This document shows positions 1 through 5,923 of a stretch of DNA of 6,632 bases, piece after piece. A program made the position numbers and the translations under genes. The notes under the pieces were generated by a model. That model saw only the letters and a list, made by a program, of their open reading frames with translations, was not told where the DNA came from and did no database searches. How positions within the stretch are numbered: the first letter of the stretch is position 1; each line of letters begins with the position of its first letter. The stretch is from Nitrospiraceae bacterium (lineage in GTDB: Bacteria; Nitrospirota; UBA9217), in contig DMKB01000079.1 of NCBI GenBank assembly GCA_003454665.1, positions 1-6,632 of the forward strand. The letters run 5' to 3'.

Positions 1-941
1 CCCATGTCGCGGTAGTACTCGGCCATGGTCACGGCAGTGTAGATCGACGCCTCCCGCGCTGCCACGGGCATGTTCGACGTGTTGGCCACGAGGATTGTTC
101 GTTCCATCAGGCGGCGTTTCGTCCATGGGTCCTGGAGCTCCTCGAACTCGGCAATGAGGTCTGCCATCTCGTTCCCCCGTTCGCCGCACCCCACGTAGAC
201 CACGATGTCCACGTCGGCGAACTTGGCGATGGACTGCTCCAGGATGGTCTTGCCCGTGCCGAATCCGCCGGGGAAGATGGCCGTGCCTCCCCGGGCCAGG
301 GGGAACAGGAAGTCCAGGCTCCGCTGGCCCGTGATGAGCGGCTCAGTGGGAGGGAATTTCTTCCGGAAGGGCCGGGGGGTCCTGACAGGCCACTCATGAC
401 AGCCGGGGATGTCCTTTCCGTCGTCATACTCGCCGAGGGGTTCGTCGAGGCTGAAGTCGCCCTCCCTGATGCGGGACACCCTGCCGCCCTCGCCCGGTGC
501 ACAGGTGATGACGTGCCTGAAGGGCCCTTCCTGGGTGTGGCCGATGATCGTGCCTTCCGATGCCTCGTCTCCTGCCTTCAGGGCAGGGGAGAAGCCCCAT
601 TGCTTCATGTAGTCGAGGGCATAGACTTCCTTGCCGCCCCGTATGAAGGGGCCCATGTCCTGTTTCAGCCGCTCCAGGGGCCGCTGGAGGCCGTCGAACA
701 TGCCTGACAAGAGCCCCGGTCCGAGCCGCACGGTGAGGGGTGCACCCACCCCTTTCACCGGCTCGCCCACAGCAAGGCCGCGGGTGTCTTCATAGACCTG
801 GACCACGGCCCGGTCCTGCTCGAGGCGCACCACTTCGCCGGTGAGCATGGCATGTCCCACGTAGACACGCTCATAGAGCCTGAGCCCTTTGAGATCCACG
901 ATCACCGTCGGTCCTGATATGCCCTGTATCCTGCCGGTCAT
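1..941 (-). CDS. atpA: V/A-type ATP synthase catalytic subunit A, N-terminal 313 residues (partial)
   Basis: This is the nucleotide-hydrolysing or -synthesising subunit of the cytoplasmic A3B3 head. The N-terminal beta-barrel (about 1-70) opens with MTGRIQGISGPTVIVDL. The A-specific insertion (about 110-190) follows, and then the nucleotide-binding domain. The P-loop is GGFGTGKT at 225-232, with Lys231. GCGERGNEM at 251-259 carries the catalytic Glu254 and Arg255, and ERTILVANTSNMPVAAREAS at 280-299 is a family signature. The frame is open to the left edge at EYYRDM, so roughly the last 270 residues expected for the family are missing. The ATG at 939-941 overlaps the TGA of subunit F (ATGA), which suggests translational coupling; only a weak GGTGA-like ribosome site precedes it. 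The P-loop is odd: most relatives I know have Pro where Gly226 stands and Ser or Ala where Thr229 stands. Identity is essentially certain; ion specificity and working direction cannot be read from this subunit. Confidence 0.98.
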   Translation of the reverse strand, partial: MTGRIQGISGPTVIVDLKGLRLYERVYVGHAMLTGEVVRLEQDRAVVQVYEDTRGLAVGEPVKGVGAPLTVRLGPGLLSGMFDGLQRPLERLKQDMGPFIRGGKEVYALDYMKQWGFSPALKAGDEASEGTIIGHTQEGPFRHVITCAPGEGGRVSRIREGDFSLDEPLGEYDDGKDIPGCHEWPVRTPRPFRKKFPPTEPLITGQRSLDFLFPLARGGTAIFPGGFGTGKTILEQSIAKFADVDIVVYVGCGERGNEMADLIAEFEELQDPWTKRRLMERTILVANTSNMPVAAREASIYTAVTMAEYYRDM

Positions 942-1285
942 ACGCTCACCCGCACGTGGTATCCGATGGCCCTCCTGATGAGCCGCGCTGCGTAATCCTC
1001 CACTTTTTCCGGCGGCCTCTGGGGAGAGGGGAGGATAAGGAGGATGCCGTTCCATCGCTGCTCGATCTCCCGTACCTGTTCTTCAGCCAGCCCCGGGGCG
1101 CTGCGGTCTACCGATGTTCCTGCGAGGAGCCGTTCATCTACGACGATCAGCCCGATATCGGGGTCGGCTGTTATTTTCCTGACCAGGGCAGGGGCCCCTG
1201 GCGGGTCCACAACATACTGCGCAATGCCGCCGAGGCTGAAGCCGAACTCTGCGTCAGGGGTCGTTATGAAGGCGATCTTTTTCAT
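938..1285 (-). CDS. atpF: V/A-type ATP synthase subunit F
   Basis: A small Rossmann-like protein of 115 residues that binds the D shaft inside the A3B3 head and is part of the rotor. The family pattern is visible: a first strand KKIAFITTPD, then GFSLGGI at 15-21, a second strand IGLIVVDE at 44-51, a third strand ILLILPSP at 81-88 before a charged loop, and a C-terminal amphipathic helix (AARLIRRAIGYHV, 99-111). Length is normal for the family (about 100-115). The start is the ATG at 1283-1285, directly before the conserved first strand. I see no convincing Shine-Dalgarno sequence: the 15 bases upstream read CAGCTGCCGTTTTCACG-like sequence and then run straight into the arm of repeat element 1. 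The stop overlaps the start of subunit A by four bases. Assignment rests on position between C and A plus the motif pattern. Confidence 0.92.
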   Translation of the reverse strand: MKKIAFITTPDAEFGFSLGGIAQYVVDPPGAPALVRKITADPDIGLIVVDERLLAGTSVDRSAPGLAEEQVREIEQRWNGILLILPSPQRPPEKVEDYAARLIRRAIGYHVRVSV

Positions 1286-1300
1286 CGTGAAAACGGCAGC

Positions 1301-1437
1301 TGGACGCAGATGAACGCAGATTTTCGCAGATCAAAACGAACATCCAGGTTTTAAGAAGCTTCACCACAAGGGTGATTTTTTTCAGCTTCCCCAGAATTTG
1401 TTCTTAATCCGCGTTCATCAGATGTGATCCGCGTCCA
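1301..1437. repeat. Inverted-repeat element 1 between subunit C and subunit F
   Basis: The left arm (1301-1324) starts TGGACGCAGATGAACGCAGA. The reverse complement of the right arm (about 1405-1437) reads TGGACGCGGAT, then ten extra bases (CACATCTGAT), then GAACGCGGATT. The arms are therefore imperfect inverted copies that differ by A/G changes and one 10-base insertion. A smaller hairpin lies in the centre. The 13-mer CGCAGATTTTCGC (1315-1327) recurs in element 3 at 3591-3603. GACGCAGATGAACGCAGAT (1303-1321) matches 17 of 19 bases of 2562-2580 in element 2. The element fills nearly the whole 168-base spacer. It encodes nothing that I can see. Confidence 0.75.
1355..1389. other. Stem-loop at the centre of repeat element 1, terminator-like on the + strand
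   Basis: GAAGCT (1355-1360) pairs with AGCTTC (1384-1389), and inside it TCACC (1361-1365) pairs with GGTGA (1371-1375) around a five-base loop. On the + strand the inner stem is followed directly by seven T residues and a C (1376-1383), which resembles a short intrinsic terminator for transcription running against the operon. On the minus strand the outer stem is followed by TTAAAA, a weak tract. The inner stem is only 5 bp, so termination is possible but unproven in either direction. Confidence 0.4.
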
Positions 1438-1453
1438 ATTCCGCCCTTTCGGT

Positions 1454-2416
1454 TTACATAATCAACTCCGCCATGATCGTCTCCCGTTCCAGGTCCTTTC
1501 CGTACAGGATGGTGCTGAGGTTCATGGCCTCCACGCTGCACCTCCAGAGGTAATCGAGGATGGCCCCGATGCCCGAGGTGTCCCGTCCCGCTTTTTTCAG
1601 AAAGACGGTGATGCCCCGGTACAGGGCCTGCTCTATCTTCGCGGCGTCCTCTGCTGCAACTGTTGTTCCCGTCATTGCACGGACCAGTGACCCGACGCCG
1701 GAAAAGTCTTCCTTTTCGAGGAGGGCCTGCATCCGTACCGCGGGAATGCTTCCGCCGGGTATGAAGGACAGGGGGGTCTTGATGCCCAGCCTCGCATATT
1801 TCGCGATGGCCAGGACATTGCGGGCATCGATGATCTTCATAAAGAATGCCGTCATCACCGGGTGGAGCGGCCGGCCCATGGTATGGGAAAGGTAGGTGTT
1901 CGTGAGCTGCTGCTCCACGTCCCTGAGGTCCCCGGTCTTGGCACAATCGGCAAGCCCCTGGAAACTCCGGGAGAGGGAGAGAAAGAGGTCCTCTATGCCG
2001 GAGACTGCAGCTGCGATATCGTCCGCCTTTCTCAGAATTTTCCCGAATCGGTCCGAAAGGAGGCTCAGGCCCAGCATGTCCTCGATCCGTTCAATCTTCA
2101 TCTCCTTTTTATACCGGAGACAGATGAAGAGGGTCTTGAGCTCCACATACAGGAAGAAGGGCTGGAACACCTCCCTGAGCTGCCTGTTCATCTGGAAGTA
2201 TACCCACCGGTATTCGGCGAGGACACGCTTCCAGACGCCTTCGGGAGTTGCCGCTGCATTCCCTCCCATGCTGGGGACCGGCAGACTGTCGAGGAGGGCG
2301 GCGTCGAGGACGAGGGGCTGCCAGTCCCTGATCAAGCGCGATCGCCTGGCGCTGATCCGTGCAAGGAGATACTCTGTTGGATAGCCCCGGTCTTCAGGTG
2401 TCTGGAGAAGGATCAT
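1454..2416 (-). CDS. atpC: V/A-type ATP synthase subunit C
   Basis: The funnel-shaped socket (AC39/d-type family) that couples the D-F shaft to the proteolipid ring. The protein has 320 residues, slightly shorter than many relatives (about 330-350). Visible hallmarks are YLLARISARR near the N-terminus (16-25), DARNVLAIAKYARLGIKTP at 197-215 followed by the typical FIPGGSIP (218-225), and the C-terminal block LDYLWRCSVEAMNLSTILYG at 287-306 with ERETIMAELI closing the chain. It is mostly helical and has no membrane segment. I chose the ATG at 2414-2416 because AAGGAGAG sits four bases upstream. The frame stays open to 2479, but that extension is translated from an AT-rich repeat (a run like KFICYLVFEICYLSF) and has no ribosome site. 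Flanking spacers on both sides hold repeat elements, so C is not overlapped with E or F. Confidence 0.93.
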   Translation of the reverse strand: MILLQTPEDRGYPTEYLLARISARRSRLIRDWQPLVLDAALLDSLPVPSMGGNAAATPEGVWKRVLAEYRWVYFQMNRQLREVFQPFFLYVELKTLFICLRYKKEMKIERIEDMLGLSLLSDRFGKILRKADDIAAAVSGIEDLFLSLSRSFQGLADCAKTGDLRDVEQQLTNTYLSHTMGRPLHPVMTAFFMKIIDARNVLAIAKYARLGIKTPLSFIPGGSIPAVRMQALLEKEDFSGVGSLVRAMTGTTVAAEDAAKIEQALYRGITVFLKKAGRDTSGIGAILDYLWRCSVEAMNLSTILYGKDLERETIMAELIM

Positions 2417-2420
2417 GGTC

Positions 2421-2428
2421 CTCTCCTT
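2421..2428 (-). promoter_or_regulatory. Ribosome binding site deciding the start of subunit C
   Basis: The minus strand reads AAGGAGAG followed by GACC and the ATG at 2416. This near-ideal Shine-Dalgarno sequence favours the 320-residue product over the longer reading from 2479. Confidence 0.8.
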
Positions 2429-2437
2429 ACAGAAGGA

Positions 2438-2480
2438 CAAATAACAAATTTCAAAAACCAAATAGCAAATAAATTTCAAA
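2438..2480. repeat. AT-rich imperfect tandem repeat upstream of subunit C
   Basis: Two related units lie side by side: CAAATAACAAATTTCAAA (2438-2455) and a 22-base version at 2459-2480, which shares CAAATA, CAAAT and ATTTCAAA and carries small insertions. Composition is far more AT-rich than the genes. It begins ten bases upstream of the C ribosome site. It looks like a dispersed intergenic repeat rather than coding sequence, although it is open in the C frame. Confidence 0.6.
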
Positions 2481-2489
2481 TGCCAGTTT

Positions 2490-2727
2490 AACCACAGAAC
2501 ACAGAGGAAACAAATACAAGCTTAATGGGCCGCAGATATCCAAAAGTAGGCGCCCTGAGGCGACGCTGATGAACGCTGATTTTTTCTAAAACTAATTACT
2601 GTCTTAAAAAGAATCTACAGCATGAACTTTGATTTCTTTAAATTCTTAATCCGCCTTTTCCGCTGTTATCTGCGGCCAAAATATCTTTTGACTCTTCAGT
2701 GATTTTCCTCTGTGTTACTCTGTGGTT
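2490..2727. repeat. Nested inverted-repeat element 2 between subunits E and C
   Basis: The outer arms are 2490-2510 and 2704-2727. Both carry AACCACAGA and ACACAGAGGAAA when read inward, and the right arm has three extra bases. A second inverted pair lies inside: GGCCGCAGATA (2528-2538) and TATCTGCGGCC (2667-2677), a perfect 11-bp match. Between them, GACGCTGATGAACGCTGAT (2562-2580) is an internal direct repeat related to the arm of element 1. The 31 bases at 2649-2679 are identical to 3662-3692 in element 3. The right outer arm overlaps the end of subunit E. The whole 298-base spacer between E and C consists of this element plus the AT-rich tandem repeat; I see no gene or RNA gene in it. Confidence 0.8.
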
Positions 2728-3320
2728 TCATGTTTTTTCCCTTTTTCAGAGGGCGGCTGATCCTGCTCACCGGCATCGGTCATCAGCGCCGGGAGCATAT
2801 GCATCCACATTCGCTCCAGCCGTTTCTCGAAGGTGTTCACAACGCGGACTCTTCCCCCTTCCGCGGCTGCGTCCATGCCGCCGGAGATCTCCTCGTCTGC
2901 AACGATCTCCGCATTCGGGAACTGCTTCTTCGCGAGGCCGACATCCTCGGGATTCACACGCACCGAATCCCAGGCAAGAGGCGGCAGTTCCTGCGCCAGT
3001 GCAGCGAAGATGCCGGGGTATCCCGTGCCCCGCAGGCTGTGGAGCGAAGAGCGGGCCGCTGCCTGCAGCCGCTGCGCAAGGGCCTGCTCTGCTGCAAGCC
3101 GCAGGGCCCGGGCCCTGCTGTTCGCCTCTGCAAGGCGCGCGCGGCCGTACTCCTCCGCTTCCGCGGATTGTACACGGGCGTAGTCCTGGCGCAGTTCGTC
3201 CTTCCTGCGCACGGCCTCTGCCTTGATCTTCCTTGTTTCCGTTTCGGCGTCCTGCTGGATCGCCTGTATCTTCTCGTCGGCGGCCTTCCGGAGCGATTCG
3301 ATCAATTCCCTGCTGCCCAT
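2715..3320 (-). CDS. atpE: V/A-type ATP synthase peripheral stalk subunit E
   Basis: The peripheral stalk subunit that pairs with H/G and anchors the A3B3 head to subunit I. It has 201 residues, normal for the family. Residues 1-90 are a long charged, alanine-rich helix (LIESLRKAADEKIQAIQQDA and onward) suited to the coiled coil with H/G. The globular C-terminal domain ends in the family signature: GG at 155-156, then VVNTFEKRLERMWMHMLPAL (160-179). The ATG at 3318-3320 lies one base after the subunit K stop. It has no clear ribosome site, so coupling to K is likely. The last residues (about HETTE) and the TAA stop are encoded by the right arm of repeat element 2, so the tail beyond roughly residue 182 is probably not conserved. 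E is named from its C-terminal motif and position. Confidence 0.93.
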   Translation of the reverse strand: MGSRELIESLRKAADEKIQAIQQDAETETRKIKAEAVRRKDELRQDYARVQSAEAEEYGRARLAEANSRARALRLAAEQALAQRLQAAARSSLHSLRGTGYPGIFAALAQELPPLAWDSVRVNPEDVGLAKKQFPNAEIVADEEISGGMDAAAEGGRVRVVNTFEKRLERMWMHMLPALMTDAGEQDQPPSEKGKKHETTE

Positions 3321-3321
3321 G

Positions 3322-3546
3322 CTACTTGACCGTGAAGAGTATCATCGTCGCCACGACGAAGCCGAGGATCACCATGGTCTCGGGGATCGCGAGCATGATG
3401 ATGATGGTCCCGGTCAGCTCCGGCTTTTCAGCAAGGGCGCCCGAGCCTGCGGCGCCGATCTTCGACTGCGCCCATGCCGTGGCAAAGGCGGGCAGCCCGA
3501 TGGCCAGTGCCGCGGCAAAGGCCAGGAGTACTTTTTCGAGATCCAT
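3322..3546 (-). CDS. atpK: V/A-type ATP synthase proteolipid subunit K (rotor ring c subunit)
   Basis: A 74-residue membrane hairpin that multimerises into the ion-carrying rotor ring. Helix 1 spans about 4-26 (VLLAFAAALAIGLPAFATAW), the polar loop is about 27-45 (AQSKIGAAGSGALAEKPE), and helix 2 about 46-72. The ion-carrying carboxylate is Glu56 in IPETMVILGF. It is a single-hairpin type, not the duplicated 16-kDa type of Enterococcus. Gln27 and Glu56 are 29 residues apart, as are Gln110 and Glu139 of Enterococcus NtpK (recalled), and Thr57 follows the Glu. The same arrangement also occurs, from memory, in the proton-using Thermus ring, so the coupling ion stays undecided. The ATG at 3544-3546 has a strong GGGAGGG ribosome site seven bases upstream. 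Subunit E starts one base after its stop. Confidence 0.96.
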   Translation of the reverse strand: MDLEKVLLAFAAALAIGLPAFATAWAQSKIGAAGSGALAEKPELTGTIIIMLAIPETMVILGFVVATMILFTVK

Positions 3547-3553
3547 AGTCGTT

Positions 3554-3560
3554 CCCTCCC
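3554..3560 (-). promoter_or_regulatory. Ribosome binding site of subunit K
   Basis: GGGAGGG on the minus strand, seven bases before the ATG at 3546. It is among the strongest in this operon, which fits a subunit needed in many copies per complex. Confidence 0.7.
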
Positions 3561-3587
3561 TTTCAACAAATAATTTAAATTTTTTTG

Positions 3588-3692
3588 GGCCGCAGATTTT
3601 CGCGGAAACATCGGATTGAAAATTTAATATCTTTACTTTTCTTCAAGACTCAAATTCATTCATCCGCCTTTTCCGCTGTTATCTGCGGCCAA
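3588..3692. repeat. Inverted-repeat element 3 between subunits I and K
   Basis: The left arm (3588-3618) and the reverse complement of the right arm (about 3659-3690) share GGCCGCAGAT, then four differing bases, then GCGGAAA, three differing bases, CGGAT and GAA. These are imperfect arms of about 31 bases around an AT-rich loop of about 40 bases. The segment 3662-3692 is identical over 31 bases to 2649-2679 in element 2, and similarity continues less perfectly to about 3707 (a shared TCTTTTG). The element fills most of the 161-base spacer and begins about 16 bases after the stop of subunit I. No coding sequence is seen in it. Confidence 0.8.
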
Positions 3693-3707
3693 TAAGTCTT
3701 TTGCTTC

Positions 3708-5603
3708 TTAAGCCGTTTTATTCTTTGTCTTCATCGGTTCGAACTTCCTCCCCCCGTGCTCCACGAACTTGCTGAAAAACTCCACATAATGCAGCCGCAG
3801 GGCGTGTATGGTGGGGGAGAAGACCCCGAGGATGATGTTCAGCAAATGGAGCAGCCCGGCCACCACGATCCCGATGACGATGTCCCCCGTCAGTCCCGCG
3901 AGGCGGTTTGCGACAAAGGCGAGGAGCACCGAGGTGAGACCGATGGCGGCGATACGGACGTAGGAGATGATGTTGCCTATGCTCTTCAGGAGTTCGAGGG
4001 GCGCCAGAACCCCGCCGGCAAAGAACAGGAGCGGAGCGAGGAACAGGATGGCGATAATAACGGGCCGCGCCAGCAGCGTGGGGAAGACGCCGAACAGGGA
4101 AGCGACAACAGCAATGACACAAAGGATGATCACGATGGACAGGGCCTTGTAGACCGCTTCTTTTGCTGTTTTTTTCCTGAAAGCCGTCAGGACGCCGAGG
4201 AAGAACCCCAACAGGACATGGACCACGCCGACGGCGAGGGCAAAGAAAATCATCGGGATGACGGCCGTCCGCCGCTCGATGCAGATGGGCTCGAGGCCGA
4301 AGAGCCGGTGCGGAAGGTCGCCGAAGAACTCACCGTAGAGGATACCGAAAAAGACGGTATAGAGCGAGGCGATGAACAGGATCGTTGCCCCTTCCCGCAC
4401 GACGGTCTTGTGCAGGAACCGTTTTTTGAGGAACAGGGCCAGGATGACGAGGACCAACCCATACCCGGCATCGCCGAGGATCATGCCGAAGAAAATGGGA
4501 AAGAATATGGCGATGAACGGAGTGGGATCGTAGGACCGGTAGGCGGGCAGCGGCAGGAGACGGGTGAACAGTTCGAAGGGCCTGAAGTAGGGCGGGTTCT
4601 TCAGGGCGATGGGCACCCGCTCGAGGTCTTCTTCGCGGATCTCCTGTTCCTCGAGGGCCACGGCCTCACCGAAGGTGTTGGACAGGCTGCTGCCGAGGGC
4701 GGCCACGTCCCTCGTCGGCATCCATCCGTGAATGAAGAAGCACATGCGCGTTTCGAAGGCGCAGGCCGTTGTCGTGTTCAGCAGCGACAGCCGGTCGTCT
4801 ATCCAGTCGCCGACGCTCCGGTAGATCGGCACCCATCTGCGGGACAATTGTTCCCGTTCAGCCTCAATATCGCGAAGTTCCCGGGCGATTGCGGAACGCC
4901 TCGTTTCGACATAGGCGAGTTTCTCGGGGAACGCGAGGCCCTGGAAGGACGGCGGGAAGGTGAGTTCAGGGACATGCTCGTCGCTCAGCGCTTTCTTTAC
5001 CCCTTCCGCACTCTCCTTTTCGACGGTGATCAGGCCGACGAGGGTACCGTCTTCGGCGGTCTCGGTCAGGAGTTCGAACTTCCAGTCCGTGATGCGCGAT
5101 ATGGCTTCCCGGAGCTGTCCGACCATGGCGGGTTCGCGGATCGTGAGTCCGATAAAGTCGAGGTCCGGTGTTTCCTTCGCCCCCCGCAGGAGGGAGAGCA
5201 AGGTGCCGAGGAAGACCGTGTACGGGCCGAGTTCGCGCTCCTCCTTCTGGAGTCGGTCCCGGTCCTCCCACAACGCTGTTGCCTGGGTGCCGTGCTTTCG
5301 GACGGTCTTTGCCATGATATCGACGATCGACAGGGGATCGAGATAGCTCTGCCTCACCGGCACCTTCGGGAGGCACGAAAAGAGGTCTTCTATCCTGAGC
5401 CGAAGGTCTTCGAGAAACAGCCGTTCCAGGACGGTTTCGTCATCAAGAGCGAAGGACCTGATGTCTTCTTCACGGCCGGCCTCGATCGACGCTATGGCGG
5501 CCGGCTCGATCTGAAAGATCTTCAGCTCCCGCAGCAGGGAGAGGACGTCCTGGAGCAACGTTTTTTCGCCGGCGATCTCTATCTTCGACATCGTGACGAT
5601 CAT
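3708..5603 (-). CDS. atpI: V/A-type ATP synthase membrane stator subunit I (a subunit)
   Basis: The 631-residue stator that forms the ion half-channels against the K ring. The N-terminal cytoplasmic half (about 1-340) is hydrophilic and binds the peripheral stalks. The membrane half begins at about 360, with about seven to eight helices (near 362-391, 405-425, 449-473, 487-508, 512-533, 546-568 and 575-595). Motifs: GMILGDAGYG (373-382); LELLKSIGNIISYVRIAAIG (536-555), in which Arg550 is the conserved arginine facing the ring carboxylate; and HALRLHYVEFFSKF (600-613), followed by GGRKFEP. The length is normal. The ATG at 5601-5603 overlaps the stop of H/G (ATGA) and has AAGGAGAGG two to three bases upstream. 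A second Met at codon 5 is possible but less well placed. The C-terminus is complete. The most certain membrane gene in the window. Confidence 0.98.
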   Translation of the reverse strand: MIVTMSKIEIAGEKTLLQDVLSLLRELKIFQIEPAAIASIEAGREEDIRSFALDDETVLERLFLEDLRLRIEDLFSCLPKVPVRQSYLDPLSIVDIMAKTVRKHGTQATALWEDRDRLQKEERELGPYTVFLGTLLSLLRGAKETPDLDFIGLTIREPAMVGQLREAISRITDWKFELLTETAEDGTLVGLITVEKESAEGVKKALSDEHVPELTFPPSFQGLAFPEKLAYVETRRSAIARELRDIEAEREQLSRRWVPIYRSVGDWIDDRLSLLNTTTACAFETRMCFFIHGWMPTRDVAALGSSLSNTFGEAVALEEQEIREEDLERVPIALKNPPYFRPFELFTRLLPLPAYRSYDPTPFIAIFFPIFFGMILGDAGYGLVLVILALFLKKRFLHKTVVREGATILFIASLYTVFFGILYGEFFGDLPHRLFGLEPICIERRTAVIPMIFFALAVGVVHVLLGFFLGVLTAFRKKTAKEAVYKALSIVIILCVIAVVASLFGVFPTLLARPVIIAILFLAPLLFFAGGVLAPLELLKSIGNIISYVRIAAIGLTSVLLAFVANRLAGLTGDIVIGIVVAGLLHLLNIILGVFSPTIHALRLHYVEFFSKFVEHGGRKFEPMKTKNKTA

Positions 5604-5923
5604 TGCCTCTCCTTCGGCAGGATGCCTGCGAGATGCCGCTCGACAACGGCATGGAGCGTTTCTTCGGGAATGCGTGATCGCGCCGCCGCCGCGTTTTCGG
5701 CGCTGCGAATGATGTCCGCCACTTGCTCGTCTGTCCCGGCCTTGGCGTCAGCGCCTACTCTCTCCGCTTCCTGCTTCAGCCGCTCCTCTTCCCCGGCGAT
5801 CTCCTGGTCCGCCTCGCTCCTGGCTTGCTCGATCCGGAGGTCGGCCGCGTTTTTCTCCTTTTCGAGCCGCTCCTGGATCTGTTGCTCCGCCTCGATGACG
5901 CTGTTCAGGATATCAGGTTCCAT
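5600..5923 (-). CDS. atpH: V/A-type ATP synthase peripheral stalk subunit H/G
   Basis: A 107-residue, almost wholly helical, highly charged protein (AEQQIQERLEKEKNAADLRI and similar from residue 12) that fits the coiled-coil partner of subunit E. It is called H in archaea, G in Thermus and F in Enterococcus. The long helix runs from about 5 to 80. A short segment with a probable break at RIPEETLHAV (83-92) leads to the C-terminal helix. Length and position immediately before subunit I match the standard operon. The ATG at 5921-5923 lies inside the end of subunit D (11-base overlap), with AGAAGGGC about ten bases upstream. The stop overlaps the subunit I start by four bases. Coiled-coil proteins are weak in motifs, so the name rests largely on context. 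Confidence 0.82.
   Translation of the reverse strand: MEPDILNSVIEAEQQIQERLEKEKNAADLRIEQARSEADQEIAGEEERLKQEAERVGADAKAGTDEQVADIIRSAENAAAARSRIPEETLHAVVERHLAGILPKERQ
5606..5614 (-). promoter_or_regulatory. Ribosome binding site of subunit I
   Basis: AAGGAGAGG on the minus strand, inside the end of the H/G gene and just before the ATG at 5603. It supports that start over the Met four codons further in. Confidence 0.7.

Noticed and set aside
1404..1946. Minus-strand alternate-frame reading of 180 codons overlapping subunit C
   Set aside because: It lies wholly in another frame of the C gene, begins mid-gene and contains no recognisable domain.
2417..2479. N-terminal extension of subunit C to 2479
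   Set aside because: No ribosome site there. The extra residues come from AT-rich repeat sequence, and the strong AAGGAGAG site marks the start at 2416.
1862..2491. + strand open frame of 209 codons opposite subunit C
   Set aside because: Shadow of the C gene. It runs into the repeat region and shows no motif or ribosome site.
2490..2727. Insertion sequence with a transposase
   Set aside because: Inverted arms exist, but no reading frame between them is long enough or recognisable as a transposase.
2699..3329. + strand open frames of 175 and 205 codons opposite subunit E
   Set aside because: Arg/Pro/Ala-rich or Leu/Cys/Arg-rich mirrors of the E coiled coil, which itself has a clear C-terminal family signature.
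1301..3692. CRISPR array
   Set aside because: The repeats are only three, are arranged as inverted pairs at gene junctions, vary in length and have no regular spacers.
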